Assembly (NCBI RefSeq): GCF_004343155.1
Contig: NZ_SMDC01000003.1
Span: 353,896-417,895, forward strand
Direction of reading: 5' to 3'
DNA length: 64,000 bases
Source: Marichromatium gracile
GTDB lineage: Bacteria > Pseudomonadota > Gammaproteobacteria > Chromatiales > Chromatiaceae
The notes under the pieces are model-generated. The model was not told the DNA's origin. It worked only from the letters and a program-made list of their open reading frames with translations, and ran no database searches. The position numbers and the translations under genes are program-made. Positions 57,394 to 64,000 of this stretch are shown here, in pieces. Each line of letters starts with the position of its first letter. Position 1 is the first letter of the stretch.

Positions 57394-58234
57394 CCGCGCC
57401 GGCTTCATGCAGCGCGGCGATCCAGTCGCGCTGGCGTCGCCGCGCGGCCTGCTCGCCGAGCTGCGTGCGCAGCCGTTCGCGGACCGCGTCGAGCGGGATC
57501 GTCTCGGCCGGGTGGATACGCTCGCAGCGCAGCAGGTGCAGGCCCAGCGGGCTCTCGACCACGGTGCTGATCTCACCGCGGGCGAGCGCGAACAGCGCGG
57601 CGTCGAGTGCGGGGTAGAGCTGGCCGGCAGTCAGGGTGCCGAGCCGACCCTCCTCGAGCGCGGTCGGGCACTCCGAGTGACGCTTGGCGAGCGCGCCGAA
57701 GGCCTCCGGGTCGGCGGTGAGCCGCTCGGCCAGCGCCGCGATGCGCGCGCGCGCGGTCTCGGGGCGGTTCTCCGCGTAATCGGGGTTGATGGTGATGAGC
57801 AGGTGGCGGGCCTCGCGACGCTCGGGCTGGACGAAGCGCTCGCGGTGGCGCTGATAGAAGGCGGCCAACTCGTCCTCGCTCGGTGCCGGGGCCTGGGCGC
57901 CGATGCGACGCAGCACGGCGTCGAAGCGCAGCTCGCGCTCCAGGGCGCGGCGCAGCGCGGCGACATCCAGCCCGCCATCGGTGAGCGCCGCCTCGAAGGC
58001 GACCTCATCCTCGTAGCGCTCGAGCAGCTCGGCAAGGCTCGCGTCGAGCTGTTGGTCGGTGATCTGCGTGGCCGCCGCCTCGGCGGTGGCGAGCACCAGC
58101 GCCTCGAGCTGCTGACTGCGCTCGGCCAGACGCTCGGCCTCGGCGCGCTGGACCGCGTCGAGCTGGGTCGGTGGACACTGGAAGCGACTGGCCGAGGCGC
58201 GGATCAGGTGGTAGGGGTCGATGCGCGCCTTCAT
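57386..58234 (-). CDS. nifM: NifM, nitrogenase iron protein maturation peptidyl-prolyl isomerase
   Basis: 282 residues: N-terminal helical region and a C-terminal parvulin-type PPIase domain (EARHLLITIN, FGALAKRHSECPTALEEGRLGTLTAGQL, SPLGLHLLRCERI). NifM is needed to mature NifH. The ATG at 58234 has AGGAGG upstream and overlaps the nifZ stop by 4 bases. Last gene of the nifV-W-Z-M unit. Confidence 0.94.
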   Translation of the reverse strand: MKARIDPYHLIRASASRFQCPPTQLDAVQRAEAERLAERSQQLEALVLATAEAAATQITDQQLDASLAELLERYEDEVAFEAALTDGGLDVAALRRALERELRFDAVLRRIGAQAPAPSEDELAAFYQRHRERFVQPERREARHLLITINPDYAENRPETARARIAALAERLTADPEAFGALAKRHSECPTALEEGRLGTLTAGQLYPALDAALFALARGEISTVVESPLGLHLLRCERIHPAETIPLDAVRERLRTQLGEQAARRRQRDWIAALHEAGAVA

Positions 58235-58698
58235 CCGGCCTCCTGGGGTTCGGGTTGGTCTTCGGGTTGGTCCAGCGCCGACTCGGGCACCAGCAGCGGC
58301 GTACGCCCGGCGAACAACACCTGATAGCACACCCCCTGCGGGTGATCGCGCTCGACCCGCAGCACCTCGCCGACCTCCCCGGGCTCGACCAGTACCTCGC
58401 CGCGCAGCGCCAGTCGGCGGGCGGCGGCGACCCGCTCGCGCGCCTCGAAGCGGCTCGGGGTCCAGGGCGCGTCGGCCGCCTGCAGCTCCTCCTCGCGACA
58501 GCCGACCACGCGGCCCTCTTCGATGAAGTGCACCGCGTAGATGATCTGGTCCTGGAGGAAGGTACCGACGTCACGCACGTGGCCGACGGCGCCGCGACGT
58601 ACCAGCAGATCGCCGCGCGCGCCCTCGGGGAAGGTGCCGTCGTTGCGCAGGTTGCGGATCACCCGCACCGCATCGCCGAACTCAAAGTTGGGGCGCAT
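58231..58698 (-). CDS. nifZ: NifZ, MoFe-protein P-cluster maturation factor
   Basis: 155 residues starting RPNFEFGDAVRVIRNLRNDGTF, with the conserved VGHVRDVGTFLQDQIIYAVHF. NifZ acts in P-cluster formation of NifDK. The ATG at 58698 has GGAGG 5 bases upstream; an in-frame GTG two codons earlier is less likely. It overlaps the end of nifW. Confidence 0.95.
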   Translation of the reverse strand: MRPNFEFGDAVRVIRNLRNDGTFPEGARGDLLVRRGAVGHVRDVGTFLQDQIIYAVHFIEEGRVVGCREEELQAADAPWTPSRFEARERVAAARRLALRGEVLVEPGEVGEVLRVERDHPQGVCYQVLFAGRTPLLVPESALDQPEDQPEPQEAG

Positions 58699-59020
58699 GG
58701 CCACCTCCCGCCGGGTCGAGTTGGAGATCGACCCGCACGCCGCTGCGCGGCCCGTGCAGATGGAAGACCCGGAACACCCGCTCGGTGCGCGCGTCGGACG
58801 CGACGAAGTCGTGATAGGCGCGGGTGAGCAGCTCGGCGCGCCGCCGGTGACGAGCCTCGGCCTGTTCGGGCAGGGGCTCGGCGTCGGCCAGATAGTCGTG
58901 GAAGCGCTGCAGGATGTGCAGCCGGTTGACCCGGACCACGGCCGGGTCGTAGTCGATCTCGAAGTGCTCGAGGAAGTCCTCGGCGCTGACCAGGTCGTGC
59001 AGATCGCTGTCGTCGTTCAT
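58682..59020 (-). CDS. nifW: NifW, nitrogenase-stabilizing protein
   Basis: 112 residues: LVSAEDFLEHFEIDYDPAVVRVNRLHILQRFHDYL and YHDFVASDARTERVFRVF are typical of NifW, which helps protect the MoFe protein. It is 13 bases downstream of nifV and overlaps nifZ. Confidence 0.95.
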   Translation of the reverse strand: MNDDSDLHDLVSAEDFLEHFEIDYDPAVVRVNRLHILQRFHDYLADAEPLPEQAEARHRRRAELLTRAYHDFVASDARTERVFRVFHLHGPRSGVRVDLQLDPAGGGHAPQL

Positions 59021-59033
59021 CGGCGGCTCCGGT

Positions 59034-60185
59034 TCAGGCGGTGTGGGCGGTTGCAGTGGGCAGTTCGCAGAGGAAGCGCTGCAGGTCGGCGGCGACCGGG
59101 GCGCGCTTGGTCGCGGTGACGAAGCGCCGCACCAGCGGCAGCAGTCGCTCGGCCTGATCGAGTCCGACCTCCTGGTGCAGCAGCTCGGCATAGGCCTGGC
59201 GCACCGCCTGGCGGCCCGAGTGCTTGCCGAGCACCAGGCGGTGATGGCGCCCGAGTTCGGCCGGGTCGATGCCCTGGTAGTTGAGCGGGTCCTTGAGCAG
59301 GCCGTCGACGTGGATCCCGGCCTCGTGGGTGAAGGCACCGTCGCCGACCAGGCTCTTGTGCCAGGCCACCGGGCGTCCCGAGGCCTGGGCGACCAGGGTC
59401 GAGACCTGCTCGAAGGCGTGCAGGTCGACCCCGGGGTCGATCCCCTGGGTGTGTCTGAGTCCCATCACCACCTCCTCCAGCGCGGCGTTGCCGGCGCGCT
59501 CGCCGAGTCCGTGCACCGTGGTGTTGAGGTGGGTCGCCCCGGCACGGGCCGCGGCCAGGGTGTTGGCGGTAGCCAGCCCGAGGTCGTCGTGGGCGTGCAT
59601 CTCGATCTCCAGGTCGCAGGCGGCACGCAGCGTGGCGATGCGTGAATAGACGCCGAAGGGCTCCATCAAGCCGACGGTGTCGGCGAAGCGGATGCGGCGC
59701 GCACCGGCTGCCTGGGCGACCTCGGCGGCGCGGGCGAGGAACTCGGGATCGGCGCGCGAGGCATCCTCGGCGCCGACGCAGACCTCCAGCCCGAGCGCGC
59801 GCGCCTCGGGCACGCAGCGCGCGATCTGGCGCAGCGCCCAGTCGCGATCACGGCCGAGCTTGCACGCCAGCTGCTGGTCGGAGAGCGGGATCGAGAGGTC
59901 GACGAGATCGGCGTCGAGCCCGGCGCAGCGGGCGATGTCGTCCGCGCGCATCCGGCACCACAGCATCAGCCGCGCGGCAAGCCCGAGTCGGGCGATGGCC
60001 TGGATCGCGTCACGCTCGTCGGCGCCCATCGCCGGGATGCCGATCTCGAGCTCGGGGACGCCGAGGGCGTCGAGCGCGCGGGCGATGGCGAGCTTCTCGG
60101 CGAGCGAGAAGGCGACCCCGGCCGACTGCTCGCCGTCGCGCAGGGTGGTGTCGTTGATGGTGATCGGGCGGACTGAATCCTTCAT
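59034..60185 (-). CDS. nifV: Homocitrate synthase NifV
   Basis: 383 residues. Condenses acetyl-CoA with 2-oxoglutarate to make homocitrate, the organic part of FeMo-co. [19 protein letters not shown] at the N-terminus has the metal-binding Asp; [18 protein letters not shown] and [18 protein letters not shown] are conserved. A sigma54 promoter just upstream makes it the first gene of nifV-W-Z-M. Confidence 0.96.
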   Translation of the reverse strand: MKDSVRPITINDTTLRDGEQSAGVAFSLAEKLAIARALDALGVPELEIGIPAMGADERDAIQAIARLGLAARLMLWCRMRADDIARCAGLDADLVDLSIPLSDQQLACKLGRDRDWALRQIARCVPEARALGLEVCVGAEDASRADPEFLARAAEVAQAAGARRIRFADTVGLMEPFGVYSRIATLRAACDLEIEMHAHDDLGLATANTLAAARAGATHLNTTVHGLGERAGNAALEEVVMGLRHTQGIDPGVDLHAFEQVSTLVAQASGRPVAWHKSLVGDGAFTHEAGIHVDGLLKDPLNYQGIDPAELGRHHRLVLGKHSGRQAVRQAYAELLHQEVGLDQAERLLPLVRRFVTATKRAPVAADLQRFLCELPTATAHTA

Positions 60186-60220
60186 CTGTGGGCTCCGTAC
60201 AGCACTTGACGAGACTTGTT

Positions 60221-60236
60221 AGCAAAGGAAGTGCCA
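60221..60236 (-). promoter_or_regulatory. Sigma54 promoter of nifVWZM
   Basis: On the minus strand TGGCACTTCCTTTGCT: consensus -24 TGGCAC and -12 TTGCT with GG-N10-GC. The predicted start near 60210 gives a leader of about 25 bases before nifV. Confidence 0.85.
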
Positions 60237-60322
60237 GCGTCGTCGATGACGTGGGTTCAGCGGGTTGCGCGCCAGGAGACCGGGGCGTTGCAGGGTTTGC
60301 GACAGGGTGGAGAGGGCGGGCG

Positions 60323-60338
60323 TGTCGCAGAGCCGACG
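60323..60338 (-). promoter_or_regulatory. Imperfect NifA-type site upstream of nifV
   Basis: TGT-N10-ACG on the plus strand (CGT-N10-ACA on the other): one mismatch from the NifA upstream element, about 110 bases upstream of the -12. Tentative. Confidence 0.3.
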
Positions 60339-60341
60339 CGT

Positions 60342-60372
60342 CGCGGCACCGGCATGGTGCGTCGGTGCCGCG
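60342..60372 (-). terminator. Strong hairpin at the end of nifS
   Basis: 10-bp arms CGCGGCACCG and CGGTGCCGCG with an 11-base loop, starting 7 bases beyond the nifS stop. No T-run. It could end or stabilise the nifUS transcript upstream of the nifV promoter. Confidence 0.6.
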
Positions 60373-60379
60373 CGTCGGG

Positions 60380-61603
60380 TCAGGCGTAGGCCGGCGAGAA
60401 GCCGGGCGTTTGCGCGTCGCCGAGCGGACCGTCCTCGCCCCAGTAGGGCGAGAGTCGGCGCAGCTGTTCGATCACCGGGACGAGGGTGTCCACCGCGCGA
60501 TCGATCTCGGCGGCGCTGTTGTAGCGTGAGAGCGAGAAACGGATGGTGCCGTGGGCGGCGGTGAGCGGGATGCCCATGGCGCGCATCACGTGCGAGGGCT
60601 CGAGCGAGCCCGAGCTGCAGGCCGAGCCGCTGGAGGCGGCGATGCCGTGACGGTTGAGCAACAGCAGGATCGACTCGCCCTCGATGAACTCGAAGGCGAT
60701 GTTGCTGGTGTTGGGCAGACGGTTGTCGGGATCGCCGGTGACGAAGCAGTGGGGCACGGCGGTGAGGATGCCGCGCTCGAGCCGGTCGCGCAGCGCGCGC
60801 ACCGTGGTGCGCTCGTGCTCGAGCGCGGCGCCGGCCAGCTCGCAGGCGAGCCCGAGCCCGACGATGCCGGCGCTGTTCTCGGTGCCGGCGCGGCGACCGC
60901 GTTCCTGGTGACCGCCGCGCAGCAGCGGTCGGAAGCGGGTGTTGCGACGCACGTAGAGCACGCCGACGCCCTTGGCGGCGTGGAGCTTGTGCCCGGAGAG
61001 CGAGAGCATGTCGATGGCGCTGTCGGCGAGCGCGATCGGCAGCTTGCCCACCGCCTGCACCGCGTCGGTGTGGAACATCACGCCCGCCGCGCGCGCCATC
61101 TCGGCCATCTCCTCGACCGGGAACAGGGTGCCGGTCTCGTTGTTGGCCCACATCACCGAGACGATGGCGACCCGCTCGGTGAGCAGCGCGCGATAGGCAT
61201 CGAGATCGAGTCGCCCGTGGCCGTCGACGCCGAGACGATGGATCACATAACCCTCCTTGGCGAGCTGGTCGCACAGGCTCAGCACCGCCGGGTGTTCGAC
61301 CTCGGTGGTGATGATCTCGCGCCGCTCGGGCTGGGCGCGCAGCGCCGAGAGGATGGCGGTGGCGTCGGACTCGGTGCCGCAGGAGGTGAAGATGATCTCG
61401 GAGTCGTGCGTCGCGCCGAGCAGGGCGGCGACCTGGGCGCGTGCGGTGCGCAGCGCGCGCCCGACGCGATCGCCGTAGCGATGGATCGAGGAGGGGTTGC
61501 CGAACTGCTCGGTGAAGAAGGGCAGCATCGCCTCCACCACCTCGGGGGCGACCATGGTGGTGGCGTTGTTGTCGAGATAGATGCCGGGGGTCTGTTCGCT
61601 CAT
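60380..61603 (-). CDS. nifS: Cysteine desulfurase NifS
   Basis: 407 residues. Supplies sulfur for nitrogenase Fe-S clusters. IYLDNNATTMVAPEV, PLP-Lys in LSGHKLHAAKGVGVLY and active-site Cys loop SSGSACSSGSLEPSHVM are present. The start MSEQTPG at 61603 has GAGGAG upstream. It is 56 bases downstream of nifU. Confidence 0.97.
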   Translation of the reverse strand: MSEQTPGIYLDNNATTMVAPEVVEAMLPFFTEQFGNPSSIHRYGDRVGRALRTARAQVAALLGATHDSEIIFTSCGTESDATAILSALRAQPERREIITTEVEHPAVLSLCDQLAKEGYVIHRLGVDGHGRLDLDAYRALLTERVAIVSVMWANNETGTLFPVEEMAEMARAAGVMFHTDAVQAVGKLPIALADSAIDMLSLSGHKLHAAKGVGVLYVRRNTRFRPLLRGGHQERGRRAGTENSAGIVGLGLACELAGAALEHERTTVRALRDRLERGILTAVPHCFVTGDPDNRLPNTSNIAFEFIEGESILLLLNRHGIAASSGSACSSGSLEPSHVMRAMGIPLTAAHGTIRFSLSRYNSAAEIDRAVDTLVPVIEQLRRLSPYWGEDGPLGDAQTPGFSPAYA

Positions 61604-61659
61604 CGGTGGCTCCTCGCTGCGGATGGGGATGGGTGGCGATCGCGTCGCGCCGTGGGACG

Positions 61660-62538
61660 TCAGCAGGCGATCTGCTGGGGCGCGGCGGGGATCACTCGCA
61701 GCGGTTCGCCGAGCTCGGCGCTGAGCCGCTCCTGGATGCCGGAGAGGGTGAGCGAGGCCATCTGACAGCCGGCGCAGGCGCCCTTGAGGCTGACATAGAC
61801 CGTGCGGCCGTCGACGTCGACCAGTTCGAGGTCGCCGTGGTCGCGCTGCAGCTCGGGGCGCAGGGTGTCGATCAGCCGCTCGATGCGGCGGATGCGCTGC
61901 AGGGTGTTGACGCGGGGCGCGGCGGGTTGCGGGGGTTCGGGGGCGCGCGGCGCCTGGACCGCCACGGCGGTGGGATTGACCCGGGCGATGATCTCCTCGA
62001 TCTCCTCGTGACAGGCCGAGCAGCCGCCGCCGGCCTTGGTGTAATGGGTGACGGCGGTCACCGAGTCGAGCCCGTTGGCGCGTACCGTCTCCTCGATCAT
62101 CCCGGCGTCGACCCCGAAGCACTTGCACACCAGCGCGCCCTCGGCGTGGTCGTCGTCCTCCCAGCGCTCGCCGCGATAGTTGGCGATCGCCGCCTGCAGC
62201 GCCTCACGCCCCATCACCGAGCAGTGCATCTTCTCGGCGGGCAGGCCGCCGAGGACATCGGCGATGTCCTGGTTGGTGACCGTCAGCGCCTGATCCAGGG
62301 TCATGCCCTTGATGATCTCGGTCAGCGCCGAGCTCGAGGCGATCGCCGAGCCGCAGCCGAAGGTCTGGAAACCGGCCTCGAGGATCACCTCGCGCTCGGG
62401 ATCGACCCGGAGCGAGAGCCGCAGGGCGTCGCCGCAGGCGAGCGAGCCGACCTCACCGACGCCGTTGGCGTCCTGGACCGGGCCGGCGTTGCGAGGGTTG
62501 AAGAAGTGGTCCTGGACCTGCTCGGAATAGTCCCACAT
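61660..62538 (-). CDS. nifU: NifU iron-sulfur scaffold protein
   Basis: 292 residues with all three domains: N-terminal IscU-like scaffold ([36 protein letters not shown]), central 2Fe-2S domain (VCKCFGV and [11 protein letters not shown]) and C-terminal NFU domain ([12 protein letters not shown]). It assembles clusters with NifS for delivery to nitrogenase. It has its own sigma54 promoter. Confidence 0.97.
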   Translation of the reverse strand: MWDYSEQVQDHFFNPRNAGPVQDANGVGEVGSLACGDALRLSLRVDPEREVILEAGFQTFGCGSAIASSSALTEIIKGMTLDQALTVTNQDIADVLGGLPAEKMHCSVMGREALQAAIANYRGERWEDDDHAEGALVCKCFGVDAGMIEETVRANGLDSVTAVTHYTKAGGGCSACHEEIEEIIARVNPTAVAVQAPRAPEPPQPAAPRVNTLQRIRRIERLIDTLRPELQRDHGDLELVDVDGRTVYVSLKGACAGCQMASLTLSGIQERLSAELGEPLRVIPAAPQQIAC

Positions 62539-62604
62539 GGATTGCTCTCCCGTGTCATTTGGCTGGGGCCGGCGCGTTGCTGCCCGGGGCTTGTCGAGTC
62601 AAAA

Positions 62605-62620
62605 AGCAAGCTCCGCGCCA
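62605..62620 (-). promoter_or_regulatory. Sigma54 promoter of nifUS
   Basis: On the minus strand TGGCGCGGAGCTTGCTTTTT has GG-N10-GC spacing and a T-tract right after the -12 element. The start near 62594 gives a leader of about 56 bases. Confidence 0.85.
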
Positions 62621-62683
62621 GTCTTTGAAGAAGGCCGGAGGGCGCGGGTTGAGCGGGCTGCGACACGGTTGCATGAGGCGGGT

Positions 62684-62699
62684 TGTCGGGTCCTGGACA
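62684..62699 (-). promoter_or_regulatory. NifA upstream activator site of nifU
   Basis: TGT-N10-ACA, exact match, within TTGTC...GACAA, centred about 97 bases upstream of the predicted transcription start, the usual distance for NifA. Confidence 0.8.
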
Positions 62700-62741
62700 A
62701 GTGGTGCGCGCCCCGGTGGTGGCAAACCCGACAGCGGCGTC

Positions 62742-63158
<417 letters not shown>

Positions 63159-63200
63159 GGCACGGCCCTCCTGGATGGCTCGGGGGGATCCGTGCGGTAT

Positions 63201-63216
63201 TGCACGAGGCGTGCCG
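63201..63216 (-). promoter_or_regulatory. Sigma54 promoter of the leading nif-block gene
   Basis: On the minus strand CGGCACGCCTCGTGCA keeps GG-N10-GC; one mismatch in each half (CGGCAC and GTGCA). The predicted transcript start near 63190 is 32 bases before the start codon. The 36-copy heptamer array begins 19 bases upstream of the -24 element. Confidence 0.7.
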
Positions 63217-63234
63217 GGACCAGCGAGCAGGCGC

Positions 63235-63486
63235 CAGCCGTCAGCGACCAGCCGCCAGCGACCAGCCACCAGTCGCCAGTCGCCAGTCGTCAGTCGTCAG
63301 CCGCCAGCGACCAGCCGTCAGCCGTCAGCCGTCAGCCACCAGCGACCAGTCGCCAGCCGCCAGTCGCCAGCGATCAGCCACCAGTCGCCAGTCGTCAGCG
63401 ACCAGCCGCCAGCGACCAGCCACTAGCGACCAGCCGTCAGCCGTCAGCCGCCAGCCACCGGCCGCCAGCCGCCAGCCACCAGTCGC
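63235..63486 (+). repeat. 36-copy degenerate heptamer array (locus 6)
   Basis: Thirty-six in-phase units: CAGCCGT, CAGCGAC, CAGCCGC, CAGCCAC, CAGTCGC and CAGTCGT among others, more varied than the other arrays. It lies directly upstream of a nif-block sigma54 promoter. Confidence 0.95.
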
Positions 63487-63599
63487 GGCCTGTCCTAGAG
63501 CGTTGACGCCGAGAACGCTCGCTGACCGGTGCCGACAGTTGATGGGACGTCACGCCGTCGTCGCGGCCGCACACTCACGGATGGCCGGGCGCTTGAATC

Positions 63600-63620
63600 C
63601 CTTTGCGGTCTTTGCGGCTT
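63600..63620 (-). repeat. AACCGCAAAG-type repeat remnant (locus 6)
   Basis: CCTTTGCGGTCTTTGCGGC has the 9-base periodicity of the family, but it is not followed by a heptamer array; an unrelated sequence leading to the IS110-type gene takes its place. Confidence 0.7.
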
Positions 63621-63630
63621 GTATCTTGCC

Positions 63631-63830
63631 ACCCCGTGGTGGTTAGCTCCCACCGCGCGAGATTGAGGCAGCTCGATTGCGACTGAAGGCCTGGACCTTG
63701 CCGCCAAGATTCAGCCCTCGATCTCTCTTCTCATGCCAGTCTCGACACTGAACGGTATCCAAGGGGCGAACCCTGCATGGACAAGGCGAGTGGGTATGAG
63801 GACTGGCCCAGGATCAAGGAGTGGACGACG
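63631..63830 (+). other. Noncoding 5' flank of an IS110-type transposase
   Basis: About 200 bases between the last repeat remnant and the transposase start, with a small GGTGG/CCACC hairpin at 63638-63654. In the IS110 family this position holds the left end and a structured noncoding (bridge) RNA. The exact end of the element is not visible. Confidence 0.4.
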
Positions 63831-64000
63831 ATGATGTCTCTCGGAATCGATGTCTCGAAGGCGAAGCTGCACACCGCGCTGGAGCTGAGCGAGCAGGAGC
63901 GGGTTAAGCTCAAGACCAAGACGGTGCCCAATACCGCCGCGGGGGTGGAGGCGCTGATCGACTGGCTGGGGCGTCAGGGGGCGAGGCCGGAGGCGGTCCA
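63831..64000 (+). mobile_element. IS110-family transposase, N-terminal part (cut by window edge)
   Basis: The reading frame begins MMSLGIDVSKAKLHTALELS, matching the start of IS110-family DEDD recombinases (GIDVSK with the first catalytic Asp), and stays open to the window edge. An in-frame ATG at 63777 would add 18 residues. Which residues follow, and whether the element is complete, cannot be judged here. Confidence 0.85.

Noticed and set aside
63235..63486. Possible CRISPR array
   Set aside because: The units are contiguous 7-mers with no spacers, and no cas gene is in the window.

Overview
The window is GC-rich bacterial chromosome, almost fully coding, with gammaproteobacterial gene orders (pyrG-kdsA-eno-ftsB-ispD-ispF-truD, surE-nlpD-rpoS, ccoNOQP-GHIS) and a nitrogen-fixation block with sigma54 promoters. 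This fits a nitrogen-fixing Gammaproteobacterium, and a purple sulfur bacterium of the Chromatiales is my best guess. That assignment is inference: no photosynthesis or sulfur-oxidation gene lies in the window. Layout: 1-5537 holds the end of pyrG and then housekeeping genes for KDO, glycolysis, division, isoprenoids and tRNA pseudouridylation. 5534-11314 (minus) is a three-gene sensory cascade: CHASE-type histidine kinase, stand-alone receiver, and a receiver/PAS/GAF/GGDEF/EAL protein. 11567-15874 (plus) is a CbiM/CbiQ cobalt or nickel transporter without its ATPase, followed directly by a Mla-type lipid ABC system (STAS-permease fusion, ATPase, MCE protein). 17041-20176 (minus) is a Feo ferrous-iron operon behind two candidate Fur boxes. 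20283-26594 holds DUF2177, an alpha/beta hydrolase, ribF, murJ, rpsT (UUG start), lgt and an Smr-domain gene. 26843-30622 is surE-nlpD-rpoS plus a zinc-ribbon/Sel1 protein. 31029-39209 is a complete cbb3 oxidase and assembly cluster. 39199-41457 (minus) is an ammonium-transporter/chemoreceptor fusion behind a sigma54-like promoter. 41693-49967 holds a GIDE/EF-hand membrane protein with lemA, an RND efflux pair, and an HBM-type chemoreceptor. 50231-57375 holds rapA, two slp lipoprotein genes, a Trm112-like gene, a membrane hydrolase and a hemerythrin-like gene. 57386-63158 (minus) is nifM, nifZ, nifW, nifV, nifS, nifU and an unrecognised leading gene, with three sigma54 promoters and a NifA-type upstream site. 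The right edge cuts an IS110-family transposase. The most unusual feature is a dispersed composite repeat at six intergenic loci. It consists of degenerate heptamer arrays (CAG plus four variable bases, up to 36 copies) and, at five of the loci, a second AACCGCAAAG-type repeat; where the two adjoin they keep one relative orientation, and they often occur as inverted pairs. The arrays have no stop codon in any frame, so they create false open reading frames. Functionally the window joins microaerobic respiration (cbb3), iron acquisition, nitrogenase maturation and ammonium sensing, which fits a diazotroph living at low oxygen.
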